A stretch of 64,000 nucleotides of DNA from Cercis canadensis (Eukaryota > Streptophyta > Magnoliopsida > Fabales > Fabaceae), in contig QAOA01007233.1 of NCBI GenBank assembly GCA_003255065.1, positions 310,001 to 374,000 of the forward strand, read 5' to 3'. Made by a program: the position numbers and the translations under genes. Below the pieces are notes generated by a model, which was not told the DNA's origin, did no database searches, and saw nothing but the letters and a program-made list of their open reading frames with translations. The stretch's first letter is position 1, and every line of letters begins with the position of its first letter. Shown here one piece after another: positions 14,071-29,000 of this stretch.

Positions 14071-17000
14071 CGTATGATTGGAAACAATAAATTTGACAGT
14101 GTCTAACTTCAGGAGTAGCTTCCCTGTCATGTAACTGCCATGGGGCGAGACAGAGTGAGACAATCAGAGAAAAGGTCACAAGTCAGTAAAACGAGCCAGA
14201 TTATCTTAATTTAAACAAAAAGGGGAGAAAAAGCTCAAACTCTTCAATCCAAGTGACACTAACCCAGATGCAAGCTCCAAGAACAAACTTAAGGTGTGAT
14301 CAATGACCTCTTCACTCTGAAATAATCACAAATAACAAAAATATTGAGTTGACCCAGGAAGAATCTCATAAAGTGAAAAGAAAAAGAAGAAAATTTATAA
14401 ACTCACCTCCGTGTAGCATTTAAGGTTTGTCGCAATTTTTCCAATAATCACATTCAATAGTAATAGATGATCATGCAGTCCAAGAAGCTCAGATAACCTG
14501 GCATATAACTGCTGCAACACAATAACAAAACATCAGAAGAGGCATAGAGCCAAGTTCATGTGTTTTATTTTATATTACCAACAAACTATTTATTGAAAAA
14601 CTTAATTACCTTGGAAGAATGCATGGCCTGATCTCCTACATAAGACTTTCGGAAATTCTGAAAGAAAGTGAGAATTGCTCGGTCAAGTCTTTGTTTGCTT
14701 ATTTCGCCATATCTCTGTCAAATGCCAATAATCTCAAGAGATAAGCACTATATTCTATAGCATATGGTTAAATTGATTCATCATTTAAAAAAAGAAAAGA
14801 AAAATTAAAGCATAAATTAATATAATAAAGGAAATAAAGAAAAAAGTAAATGTGTATGCAATATAAACACACACAAACAAAATAGGAAACAACACAGCAC
14901 GACCAAATACACACAAAAACATGGCACTGAACCCCAGAACAAATAAGGGGCGTTCGTAAGTTAATCATAAATAATGTATAATCCTTTCTCAATAGAGCAA
15001 GTAACTTTACCTATTGCATGTAAACTACTTGTTTCATAGATCAAGAAAGAGTAGAGAGAACTGATTATTTAACAGTCCACTTCATTTTGTACTTTTAATA
15101 CCATTATTATTATCTTCATTGTTAAAGAGATGGCCTCCAACATTGGCTAAGCAAGGGAAAAATAATCAATTCCAATCATTGATTTCCCCACAATATTCCA
15201 CATGTTGATTTCCCTTTGTGATTATAGGCTTCTTTCTGAAAGAATAGTTTCACATGAAAAAATGGCTTGTTCCTTCTCATCTAATAGTATGAGTAAATGC
15301 TCCAATTTCTTTCAGAACTAAATAACATATGGAAACAGTGCTGCATATTATCCATCCTCTGTTTCAAACCACTGTTCACATGGTTATCATGTCCACGTTA
15401 GAATGAAATTCTACTTTTTCTAAGCTGATTAAAACCAAGCATGGCCAACAACAGAATGGGTAGCATGTGAACGATTAAGGTTCAATGGAAGAAGTAATTC
15501 TAATGCATTACTCAGAGGCAATTGCCTGTAAATATATACAAGATACACAGCAGCTGTCCTCTTCTAATTAGGTGGACAGATAGCTACAATTAAGGGGCAA
15601 ATATACAGCCTATAATCAGGGAAATTTACCTAAGGAAATAAATGACATAAATGACAAATATTCTATAAATAGAATCCCTATAAGTTAGGAGAGAATATCT
15701 ACAATATCTCTTAACACTCCCTCTCAAGCTGGTGAGTGAATATCCTTTAGTCCCAGCTTGCTGATTAACTCCTGAAACTTCTGAAACTTCAATCCCTATA
15801 AGTTATGTTTCTATGGATGTCACTTTTTGTGAATCTATCCCATACTACTCTTCTCACCGACAAGGGGAGAAATCTTATGCCGGTGAGCACACATCTCCAA
15901 CATCACCAATTCCACCTCTTAGTCTCCCACCACCTATTGAGTCATCTCTTCAAAATGATCCCATTTCTGCACCTCCAGAAGATAAAACAGTTGCCATTCC
16001 AAAGCCCACAGAACCACTTAAAGTGTACTCAAGGAGATATGGGTCTCGGTCCACTCAACAGCATGTCCAATCATTGGATCCAACTCCTGCTGAAACTCAT
16101 AGAGAAAGATCAGGTATGGAATCAGAACCCAACAATACTTCCACTGATAATACTTTAGTTGAAAATGATTCTGTTTTTGAAAATGATTCTGCTCTACCTG
16201 CTGAAACTAACTTAGACCTTGATCTACCCATTGCTGTGAGAAAAGGAAAAAGAAGTTGCACTCAGCACCCTATATCCAATTATGTGTCCTACCATAAGCT
16301 TTCAACCCCATACAAAGCCTTCTTGTCAGCACTATCTACCATAAATATCCCACGGACAGTGCAAGAAGCCTTAAAAAATAAGAATTGGTCACAAGCCATG
16401 AAAGAGGAAATGAGAGCACTTGAGAAAAATAAAACATGGGACATTGTTGTCAAACCTCCAAGAGTAGTACCAGTGGGATGTAGATGGGTCTTTACTATGA
16501 AGTATAAGGCAGATGGGACTTTAGAGCGATATAAGGAAAGATTGGTGGCAAAAGGGTATACTCAGAAATTAGGGATAGATTATGTAGAAACCTTTGCTCC
16601 TGTGGCAAAAATGAACACAGTTCGAGTTTTACCAGCCCCTGCAGTTCATTTTCAATGGTCCCTACAACAGTTTGATGTAAAAAATGCCTTCTTGCATGGA
16701 GATTTAGAAGAAGTGGTGTTCATGGAGCCACCACTGGGGTTTAATAAGAACTTTGGTGAAATAAAGTGTGCAAACTTAGAATTTATGGGCTAAAACAATC
16801 ACCTAGAGCATGGTTTGAGCGATTTGCAAAGGCAATGAGGAAGATGAAATATGTGCAGAGTAGAGGGAATCACACACTATTCATAAAACACTCACCTAAG
16901 GGGGAGCTTACAGCTTTGTTGGTGTATGTTGATGATATTATAGTAACAGGAAATGATATGGTTGAAAGGGAAAGATTGAAGTCTAAATTGGCCCGAGAAT

Positions 17001-20000
17001 TTGAAATGAAAGACTTAGGAAAATTGAAGTACTTTCTGGGTATAGAAGTTGCTTACTTTAAGGAAGGAATTTTTTTGTCCCAAAGAAAATATGACCTTGA
17101 TTTGTTAAAGGACACAGGGACATTGGGAAGCAAGCCAGCAAGCACCCCCATTGAGAGAGATCACCGTCTGAATGAAAGAGAGGGAGATACTTCCATAGAA
17201 AAAGGAAGATACCAGCGTTTAGTTGGGAGGTTAATTTATCTTTCACACACTAGACCAGATATTGCATATGCAGTAAGTGTTGTGAGTCAATTCATGCATA
17301 ATCCAGGGAAAGAACATATGCAAGCAGTCCAGAGGATCCTACAACATTTGAAATCTACACCTGGAGTAGGACTCCTCATTCAGCCACATCAGGAGTTGCT
17401 GGTAGAAGGATATGCAGATGCTGACTATGGAGGTTCTCAAGTTAACAGACGATCCACTACAAGGTATTGTGCCTTTGTTGGTGGTAACTTGGTTACTTGG
17501 ATAAGTAAGAAACAAGACGTGGTGGCAAGATCAAGTGCAGAAGCAGAATTCAGAGCTATGGCTCAAGGAATTTGTGAGCTATTATGGTTAAAGATAATAC
17601 TAGATGATTTGAGGATTAAGAGAATCACACCAATGAATTTGTATTGTGACAACAAATCAGCAATTAGCATTGCCCATAATCCAGTTCAGCATGACCGAAC
17701 AAAGCATGTGGAGATTGATAGGCATTTTATAAAAGAAAAACTGGAAAATGGCATAATTAATCTCTCGTACATCCGGTCTGAAGATCAGATAGCAGATGTC
17801 CTCACTAAAGGTCTCCCAACTCAGAAGTTTCAGGAGTTAATCAGCAAGCTGGGACTGAACAATATCATTCTCAGAGGGATTAGGTTGCAGTGCTGTTTCT
17901 TTGGCTGTGAAGTTGGCTTGAGTACGATGCTGCTTAATGCAGCTCAAGACCTGCTCCTTGCCATGCAATTTGAAGAAATTATCCCTTGTATGTCTGGGTT
18001 TCTTGCAATGGGTACACCACAAATTGTCACGGTTTGGAGCTTTATTGAGTTCTGGCCTGGATCCTATTCTTCGGTTCTCCCTCTTTGTAACAGTGAAAGC
18101 TGATTCAGCATTAGGGGTACTATCCAACATGATAGCACGACGCCTTTCCTCTCCTCGGATAATATAGAATGTCTCATTCAGGTTTGGTAGAGACTCTTTC
18201 CCAAGAATCTGAAACCCGGACTTGATCAAGTTCCTCATTCAAACCAGCCAAGAAATCAAATACTCAATCCCGCTCCCTCTCCTGAAGAAGGGCTTGAGTG
18301 TCTTCACTTGAATTCAATTTCAGTTTGTGGTACAGATCCAACTCCTGCCATAAACTAGTCAACACATTATAATACTCTGTAACAAACAGATTACCTTGTT
18401 TGGTATGAGCAATCCAAGTCTTTAGCTCATAGACAACAGCCACATCTTGTGCCTTTGAATAGGTTTTCTTGACCATCTCCCATATCTGTTTTGATGTTTC
18501 AAGAAACATGAAATTCTGAGAAATTTCAAGCTTCATTGAATTCAACAGCCAGGTCATGATGATTGTGTCCTCAACGTCCCAGGACTTGAACTTCTGATCT
18601 AGACCATTTGGTGGATCTTCAGTAAGATGATGAAGTTTTTGTTTGCCTTTGAGAGCCAGCGTCACCAATCTTGCCCACTGTAGATAGTTTTTTCCATCTA
18701 GTTGGGCAGCAACTCCTAAATTGTGCAGTTCAGTAGTTGGAGAATTGGTTTTAGGTGGCTCCAAGAGGGTGTGTTGTGATTCGGAAGCAGAGATATTCTT
18801 GGAAGCTTCAGACATTTTTCTGTGGCAGTGAAGGGCGATGAAGGCCTTGAGGATGAATAGCAACTAAGGCTAAAGAAGCAACCTAATTTGAAAGGTCAAT
18901 TTTTTTGATGGCTATGAAGGCCTAAGTGAGGAATTGCGGAAGAGCAGATTATAGCTCTGATACCATGAACGATTAAGGTTCAATGGAAGAAGTAATTCTA
19001 ATGTATTACTCAGAGGCAATTGCCTGTAAATATATAAAAGATACACAGCAGCTGTCCTCCTCTAATTAGGTGGACAGATAGCTACAATTAAGGGGGGAAT
19101 ATACAGCCTATAATCAGGGAAATTTACCTAAGGAAATAAATGACATAAATGACAAATATTCTATAAATAGAATCCCTATAAGTTAGGAGAGAATATCTAC
19201 AATATCTCTTAACAGCATGCTAAGGTTGGATTCAACGTCACTCAGGCATCACTGCAAACTCATATCACTGGTAAACTCTTTTCTGCCACTAGTGTGGTTT
19301 AAACTTGGTAATGGTTCTGCATTTTGGAACACTTGTGGATTAGGGGAGTTTCCATTTTCTGATGCCTTCTCTCATTTTTTTATGGTTTATATCCACTGCT
19401 CATTATTCCTGTAATTCAGCTTTCTAAACTTCAGTTGGGTATACTACTTCTGTAAATTTTCACGTTTATAGAAATCTCAACAAGCATAAATTTTCTAGAC
19501 CTCTTTGATTTGTGCAAGCTCTCCTATCACTTTCCCTAGTTCTATCATGATTAGCTTCTCTCCTCCCTCAATACTACATGGAAAGGTACACAAGCAAGGC
19601 AAAATTATACCAGCACACACAAATAAATATTTATCACTTCAATATAACAATACAGGAATGATAAGATAGCCTTTATATAATATATAAGATATATTCACAA
19701 TCATGATATTCACTTATTTTTCAGGAAAGGAGAAAAATCAACAAGTAAATCAAAGAACAACAATAACTCATCAACCAAGAAAACAAAACATTTTGTTATA
19801 AAAGACAAATTACTTTTTTTTTTTTCTCCTTTTTCCTCTTCTTCCTCCATATCCCCATCATTCACTACAGAAAATAATCTCTAAAGCTCCTTTTCCAATT
19901 TCTTCCTGATTAAGTCATCAGAGAAATCTCCAGCCTGACATCTTGATCCAGAGGACTAACAAACTTCAGCACCACTGAATTAAGAAGGGATTACAGGTCT

Positions 20001-23000
20001 GGGATATTGCTGCATCCCATGAATTCTTCCTCTGGAATCCTCTACTTCAATCAAAAGGCATTAGGACTCTTCAGCATCTGTCCCTACTGAACATGGAAGA
20101 AGAATTCTATAATCAGGTCAACCATCCAAATCACAAAAGCACTCATATTGCAGTCCTGATTCGCAAAGATGTAAATTAAAAGAACCACATTATCCTCCCC
20201 AATACCCTTTTGCAACTAACTCTTCCATTCCCAGTAGCAACTTAATGTCACCCTCAATCCTCGGTCTCCCTCAATACCATATCTGCTTGTTGGTATACAG
20301 CTCATATTCTGTCCAGAAGAAAACCTCCATCCATTCCAAAATGGAATCAATATGTTTGTCAACGCAAAAAAACTCAGTAACTCACCCAAGAAACATCTTC
20401 CATCCTGTATATTGTGGGCAGTTTTGAGTTCTCCAATTTCCTCTATTGGCCATTACTCCATCAGACAGGCACTCATATTCATTCTTATACCACAAATTTT
20501 GGCTTCAAAAGGAATCTCCTACTAGCGTGTTTCACAATCCTCAACAGAAAAGGAATTTCAAAATACTCATAATACATATCTCAGCTAATTAATGAGTATG
20601 ACCTAAGCTGAGTGATATCCAAAACAATACTGCATGACTGTAATTGAACGATGGCCTTTCTAATCTCATTCTCAAGAACTTCTCCAAGCAATATTTAAAT
20701 TTTGATTCTAACTATCTTTTGAGTCAAAAGTTTCAAGACATATTTCTCTTCCAACAACAACAGGAAATTTTCTTTTTTTTCAATTTCTAATGATTTTATG
20801 AAACAGAATGCTGGAAATTCTATCATACTCCCTACAATTGGATATTATTGCCAATTTCAAAACCACTACCAACAGCCTTTCTTGGTAACACCAAGAATAA
20901 AAAGGGAATCAATTACAACAAATCTATTGATTACATCTCAACGATGACAAGATAACAAAGCACACTTTCTCATGGCTCAAAATTTAAAAAAGCAGAACCC
21001 ACCTCAAGGCCACATGTACTATATACACAGACACATAAGAGTGCCTTATCACCCAAAATTGTCAGTTATATGTAAAAAAAAGGTAAATTACCCATCAGGC
21101 AATCAACATAAGGAAAAATACAAGGTACTTAACATGAAAGTCCAAATATACTACTAATGTGACAAATTCTTCAACCAAAAGTCTTGCATGATGTAAATTT
21201 GTAGCTTAAAACTTTAGCTTGAAACTTATATAGAAGATAATTCATTTCTAACCAATCAATACTAATGTTTATCCTGGTATACCTGACTGTGTATACCACT
21301 GTCAGTTACATTTATCAACCGCAAAACACGAGCTGAAATTTCCGCATCAAGCACTTCTTGGGACTCCATGCTGCATAAGAAATATTACAAGAAAATAAAG
21401 ATCATAAACATGTTCAAATGCATATAAAGCTCTCATGGAACTTCTCTGAGATTCTACAATTCAATGGTATCAGTTAAAAGATATTTACCTACAACCCATA
21501 CACTGTTTTATCTTAACAATTGCAGCAATAATATGAACAATCCAAGCAAGTTTGGCTTCTATCACAGTGAGGTCGCTGTTATCACTGACCTGTACCCTAG
21601 CTCTTTCCTATACAAAATAATTGAAACTCCACTTATTAAATCATTTCTACCAACAGAAAGTATAAAAGATAGAAGTGCCAGCCTTCAGTAAAAGTTATAA
21701 TCATACTGTGTATATTTGCAGGACTGGCTCCATTATGTTTATCATATATAAACTACTGCTTTCATACTGCACAAAGAATACAAAAAAGTCAAGCAAACCG
21801 ACATAGTTCAACAAACTGAAGCAGAAGTCAATAGAGGAAACAGTTTTCTAGGTTGGAAACTAGATTGTCTTCAGAAAAGAAAAGGTAAGTAATAATATAT
21901 AACATACTTGAAATCTGCACAAGTAAGGAAAGCAGTCCAATTGATCCTGAAGGAGTTCAACATTATCTAACGGATTCTCGGAAAGATCATCAGGCAATGC
22001 AGCCTGTGAAATAGGGAGAGAAGGAAATCAGATGTCTGGCACAATTATATCAAAGATCAAATTGGACTTACGTTGTAATAAGTAAGGCATGCATAGAAAT
22101 ACCTGCACAGAGTCAAATCTAGATGTGATGAAACTTTCAGTAATCTTAGGAACAAATTCATCAAGCAAGCTTGGTGCATCACCCTTCAAATATGGAACAG
22201 AAGACACCAATCTAGACCAAAGCCCTAACAGATAGTATACACTGTTGCTGGCCCACTGACAAGAAGGTATCAATTTTATCAGTATTTCACATTACACTTG
22301 TAAATAACCAGAGTCATTATTCTGATAACTCATTACATATATCACTTTATAGATAATTCTTTATTATGATTAAATCTATCATTTCTTTAAATCTATGCAG
22401 AGAGACTGGAGAGCCCATTTTATTTTAATGTCTCTATTTCCCTTTTGCTGTATTTTTTTTTGCTTAAGGAGGATTTCTTGTCCTCATCTATCTTCGTACT
22501 CTTTCTTTCTCTCTAATGTAAGTTCTTCTTTTATCCAAAAAGAAATTATTTTTTTTTATAAAGAAGAATTTCATTAAGACAAAGATAATAGAAGAATTTT
22601 CATTTTATTGATAATTCTCACACAGACCCATACAGTGAGTTTAAAACAAATGATGTCATCCCACCTTTTCTCTTAAAAGGAAAGGAGGTACCATTATATC
22701 CCAGAGATAATTGGCTCACAAAGTCAGGAAATATTTATTTTCAGGTCAAAATACATGGTTTATTATCTTGAAAATGAATAAAAGTGAGAAATAAATTAAC
22801 CTGCCATGATTGCAAGGACTTGAGAGTGAACTCTGCAACCAAACGTATCCAATCACTATAGCCTTCCACATTAACAAGCTCTGACAACTGCAGAGTGATT
22901 TTTACAAATTTACACAAGCATTTGTGCTTATTAAAAGAAAGATGGTAATTAGGGCATACAAACAAGCTCACATGGAAAAAATTATAGAATAAAGGAAATT

Positions 23001-26000
23001 TCTCAATTCCATCCCATCAATGCACAACAAGTATAAGGAAACTTAAAATAAAAATTAAAAAGGACCATCAGAGATACTTCTGAGAGTTAAAGAGATATTA
23101 AATAAAGCTGTTTATGGGCCTGTTCCTNCTTATTAAAAGAAAGATGGTAATTAGGGCATACAAACAAGCTCACATGGAACAAATTATAGAATAAAGGAAA
23201 TTTCTCAATTCCATCCCATCAATGCACAACAAGTATAAGGAAACTTAAAATAAAAATTAAAAAGGACCATCAGAGATACTTCTGAGAGTTAAAGAGATAT
23301 TAAATAAAGCTGTTTATGGGCCTGTTCCTAACAGGTTAAGCTTTGGGACGAGTTGGTTCCTTAACATGGTATCAAAGACTCTTCAATCAAGCAATGAAGA
23401 GTTCGATCCTTGCCGCCTCACAGATCTTTTTTATTTTTTCTTTTTCTTTTTCTTTTTTTTCTTTTTTTTTTTTTGTTTGGCTATTGACTGCCCCCGCTGT
23501 CTTAATGAAATTAACTTTCAATACAAGTTGGGCCTGCCTTTGTCCGCACATCAAGCCCAAAGGTCTTTCACAGTTTCACTTGAGGTGGCATGTTAAGAAA
23601 CTATCTAAAACTATTTATTTATTTAGCTAAGTCCTCGACAACACTATTTAGGATGAGCAAATTAAAATCTAAACAGCCATTTTTTTCCTGAAGAACCTTG
23701 ACAGAATCTGTGACGCTCCAATTTTTCATCAGCTTTAGGACCAAGGTGGAACTGATATTAGTTTTGGAATGCAGCAAATGCCTTTATGAAATTTCAATAT
23801 TAACCCAATATTGCAACAATGTAAGGAACATATTTTTGGCTGAGAGTTAAACGATGACAGGCCTCCAAAACAAAAAAAAATGTGGTATTAAGGAGCTCTG
23901 TGGCCCAAAGATCATTGGAATAAGAATATAAGGGAGCTGTGTAAAACCATATGGTCTTGTGCAGTTTGTGCAATTCTTTGGTGTATTTGCTTGGGAAGGA
24001 ATGCTTGTATTTTTAAGGGAGCTGTGTTGGAACTTGGAATTAGAATTGTTATGGGGCAAGATTGCTTTCCTGGCTTCAGTTTGGTGCTGAGCTCATAGTC
24101 TCTTTAAGGGTGTTTATTTGACTGACATGAGAAAAGATTTGAATGCCTGTATTTTCAGAATTGTGTGATGCAGCATGTTAATGACCCCTGTAAATTCTTA
24201 TACTTTTCTCTCAGACATCCCAAAAGCCTCAGTTTCTAGACTTTTTAAAGTTTCATTATTATGCCTTAATTTCTTGATAATCTTGAAACCTTCCCAATCT
24301 TGCACAGTATTCTTGCTGTTGTCTTTTTATGTGTTTCTTCTCATAGAGGATAACTTATCCTCTTTTCATCTTGTACTCTTCCTTTCTTAACACAACACTT
24401 CTTTTATCCAAAAAAAAAAAAAAGATTAAAAAAATGGCCCAGAAAAAATAGAAAAAAAACCTATTGGAGGGACTAATCTAACCCATAAAATTCTCAAAAC
24501 AAAAGGGTGTGGGACCCTGCACTAACCTATTAAACTGTAAGAAAAGGGAAACAATCTGCGATGAAAAAGGGTCCCCTCAACCAAATCTGGAAAACTATCC
24601 TCCCAAGCATTTAGGAACCAAATTGTTGATAAAAAATTTAAAAATATATTAAAAAAAAAACAATGAATCCAATCACATTTTTAAAGGATTTTGTAATAAA
24701 ATTTTACAAATGAATTTTTGCACAAGGACAAAGTAATTTATAGAAAGCAATACAAAAGATCTATACAATTAATGAAAATCAGGAAAGAACTAAAAAATAA
24801 ATTATATACTTAATCAAGAAGAGAAGAATTCATCCAATGAACAAAATCAACTCAGATGCTTAAAACTTTATTCAATTTTAAATTTTTAATGATTCCATAC
24901 CAGTTGTATTATTTCTCTTAAATATACTGGTTGCAGTAGTTTTACATGTTATATTTGGTAGTTTAGAGGTATAATTGTTAATAAATGGATTTGACATCTT
25001 AGTGTAAAGAAATGTCAAAGGCACAAATTGGCGTGATGAGCAGTGCAATGCCCCTCCCAGCCAAATTATGTGATCAAGCGTCCCACGTACATACATTGCA
25101 ATAACATGCAAACACTCCCTACGAGAAATAAACCCAACAGTTGGCCCCAAAAGAGGAAAGTATGCCAAACTTTACCTGATAATTCACTCTGAAACGACCA
25201 AGAAGACGACAAAACTCATGGTAATTATCATGATCAGCAAGACCTGCTTCCCAGCATGTAATTAGCATTGTAAATGAGTGGCCAACAAGGATATGAAAGG
25301 AACATAAAAAGCTTAACAATTAAAATATTGATAGGAAACATATATACAATAGCAGCTTAAAAAGTAACACCAATTGCAGCTGAAAAAATGATTGTATTTC
25401 TTTTATATATATTTTCTTTCTTCATAACTTTGTTTTGCTTTATTGCACCTAAAGAGCTCCATCTCGCAAGCTTATTTGGATTTGCCCATTGCTCATGTTT
25501 ATCGATAAAAACCCCTAAAGATATCTACAACAATTAGGTTGAATAAAAAAGTTTTTACTAGGGTGCCTCAATTATTAGCTCTTTACATTTTCCAGTTCTT
25601 TCATGGTATTAATTTTTTTAAAAAAAAATAATAGATCTTCAAGCATTATCTTTTACTGGGAAGTCAGACATGCTTAACCTGTATGTTAGGACCTGCAAAC
25701 TTGTTTTCCACCTTGTTCCTAAAGGGAAGTAGACACAACTAAAGCCAAAAGTACTATGAGAGATTGAGAATCTCATTTGCTATACTAGGCAGGGAAAAAC
25801 CAGTGGAGTAGTGGTAGAAGGGGTAGCTAAATTAACCATCCATGGCAGAAATTAACTGATATACAACACTTGCATACATAAAAGAAGTGAATAAATTTCA
25901 TTCTCTTATTCTCTGTGTTGGAATAGAAACGCAACTACAATTCAGTATGAAACAAGAAATAATCTTATTTTTTTTACATGTGCTACAGTAAGAGAAAATA

Positions 26001-29000
26001 TTTCCAGTTAGAAGTAACAAGTCAAGCAAAGAAGTGACAAGCCAACAACACCTTGCCCTGTTTGCAGGATTACTTTGGTTCCTGTCATTAAATGGGCCAA
26101 AAACTTAGAACGGGCAGCATCATTTGTAAACAAAGAACGTCTTACAGAAGCAAGTCGCACCAAGCACTCCAGTGCCTAGAAAGAAAAATAATTAAAGCCT
26201 AAGAGAGAAGGTTCAAAAGTAGCAAACTGATGAACCACCAATAAGAACATGTCACTACTCAAATTTAAAAAGAACCAATCATGAGCCAAGAAACCCTTTT
26301 ATCTGTTCCACTTTCTAAATAAAAGGCCAACATAATCCAATATGAAAAGAACATGTGATGTAAACCAAACTACAACAAAACATATGATAATAATAAAATG
26401 GAATAATAAGAAAATTCAAGATCCAGATTTAATTTGATTCCTTATACATGCAATGTGCAATTTAAGAGGGGGGGAAGGGGGGGGTTGAGTGTTAATATTG
26501 GATAATCACTGGGTAAAAAATATGGAAATCAGTAGATTATCTTCTTCATTGCCTTGCTGTTTAAGAACTGGAATATAGTCAGCAAGGAGGCTAAAATTTT
26601 AAGGCTGTGCGCAGATTAATTTTATTTCAACTTTAGAGATTAATTGTATTGTCTTTCTTAAGAGTTTGGATGCTGTAAAATTTTGAGAATACTTTCTCTC
26701 TTACTTCCATTGACAACTGAACTGTACATATATAGGAATTGCTGACAGCAATCAATTCCTAAAGATAAGCAATAGCCTAATCTAAGGGATTCTATTTACA
26801 TTAATTGTCTCTAGTCAGCTATCCTAATAAATACAATTTACTACACCTGATTGGTCAGCTATCCCTTAATTTCCAGGATTTCCAACACTCCCCCTCAAGC
26901 TGAGGCATAGATATTGATCATCCCCAGCTTGCTTGTTAACTCTTAAACTCACAGTCTAGGAAGGCTCTTGGTAAGCAAATCAGCTACCTTCTGTTTTGTG
27001 GGCAGAGATCTCAGCCTAATAAGCCCATTATCAACCTTTTCTTTAATGAAGTGTCAGTCAATCTCTACATGCTTAGTTCTGTCATGATGAACTAGATTGT
27101 GGGCTACGTTGACTGCTGCTTGGTTGTCACAATATAAGGTTATGGGTAGAGGTATAGGAACCCAAAGTTCCTTTAGTATTCTTCTTAGCCAAATACCCTC
27201 GCAAACCCCATGTGCTAAGGCCCGAAATTCTGCCTCTACAATACTTCTGGCTACAACAACCTGTTTTTTACTTCTCCATGTTACTAGATTTCCCCACACA
27301 TAAGTACAATAACCTGAAGTGGGGCGCCTATCAATTATTGATCCTGCCCAATCTGCATCAGTAAATATTTCAACATTTCTCTGTCTTCCTTTTCTAAAAT
27401 ACAGTCCCTTTCCTGGAGTGCCTTTTAAGTACCTCAAAATTTTGTACATTGCATCCATGTGGCCTTCCTTAGGAGAATGCATGAATTGGCTTACCACACT
27501 TACTACAAATGCAATGTCAAGTCGTGTGTGTGAAAGATAGATAAGTTTTCCCACAAGCTGTTGATACCTCCCTTTATCAGCATCTCTGCCATCCTTTTCT
27601 CCGCCTAACTTCTTATTAGGTTCCATAGGGGTGTCGACTGGTTTACTGCCCAACATTCCAATTTCTTGCAATAACTCTTAACACATACTTTCTCTGCAAG
27701 ATTGAAATGCCAATGTGGTTCCTTGCTACCTCCATTCCTAGGAAGTATTTTTGAGGTCCTAGGTCTTTCAGCTCAAATATCTTGCTGAGATAGTTCTTTA
27801 ATAAACTAATTTCAGCTGGGTCATTCCCGGTTATAATCATATCGTCCACATACACAATGAGGATGATAATCTTACCTCCTAATGAGTGCTTAAAAAACAT
27901 GGTGTGATCGGTTTGAGCTTGGCAGTACCCTCTATTCTTCACAACTCTCACAAGTTTCTTAAACCATGCTCTTGGGGATTGTTTTAGCCCATAAAGTGCC
28001 TTTTTCAATCTACACACCTTCCCTTTTGGTCACTCAAATCCGGGAGGTATATTCATGTAGACTTCCTCATTCAGCACTCTATTAAGGAAGGCATTCTTCA
28101 CATCTAACTGATGGAGAGGCTAGTCTAAATTGGCGGCCAATGAAAACAACACCCTCATTGTGTTGAGTTTTGCTACAGGTGCAAATGTCTCCTTGTAGTC
28201 AATGCCATAGGTTTGAGTGAATCCTTTTGCAACCAATCTAGCTTTATACCTGTCTATGCTGCCATCACTTTTATATTTAATAGTAAACACCCATTTACAT
28301 CCAACTGTCTTCTTACTAGTGGGTAGGTCCCTGAATTCCCAAGTGCCATTTTTCTCAAGTGCCCTCATCTCTTCCAAAACAGCATGTTTCCATTCAGGTT
28401 TAGTGAGTGCTTCATGTACGATTTTAGGAATTGCTGTCTTGGAGAGGTCAGTAGTGAAAGCATGAAAAGCTAAGTGATAACTGTTCATATGACACAAATT
28501 TGGAAATATGGTGTTTTGTACAAGCCCTTACCCCTTTTCTAATAGCAATTGGAAAGTCTCCCAAGGTTTGGTGCATTTCGGTCAGCTGCTGCATGGCTGG
28601 TTGAGTCTCTGTTGGTTGCTGTATGGGACATTCAGTACTATTAGTGTTATTGGAGCACACTCTCGGTTCAGATGATTGCCCTTGCTGTACGTCAGATTTG
28701 TCACCCTTTGAAGATGGATTTCTCCTTGAATAAACAAGCAATTCTGGGGGTTCTTTAGGATTTTTTGTTTCTGTGGTGACAGGTTCAGTTTCAGTCATGG
28801 TGGTTTCGGGAATAGGTAGAGGAGTAGGTATGGTTGCAGAAATTATGGAAGGTCCTATTTCAACTTGTTGAACAGGTCCTGTTAATAGTTTGCTATTCAA
28901 GCTCTAAGAAGGTTTCCCAACACACATCTTCACCTATATGCTCCCCCTAAAGATGAGTGGAGGGGAAATACGGTTCTATTTCAAAAAAGGTAACATCCTT

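Larger units (their letters stand above)
15468..19214 (-). mobile_element. Ty1/copia element with LTR pair and 5-base target duplication
   Basis: LTRs at 15468-15716 and 18966-19214 (249 bases each) differ at about five positions (2%), so insertion is likely in the order of a million years ago. Both LTRs, the primer binding site (18954-18965) and the gag region (about 17.9-18.9 kb, with a CCHC-like knuckle) read on the - strand. The reverse transcriptase/RNase H part (about 15.8-17.9 kb, YVDD) reads on the + strand. GCATG flanks both ends (15463-15467 and 19215-19219), so the whole block is one insertion. It is a broken fossil and lies in an exportin-7 intron. Confidence 0.9.

Noticed and set aside
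19830-20520. Possible LINE or retroelement remnant on the - strand
   Set aside because: Only scattered coding-like words between many stops; no motif could be fixed.
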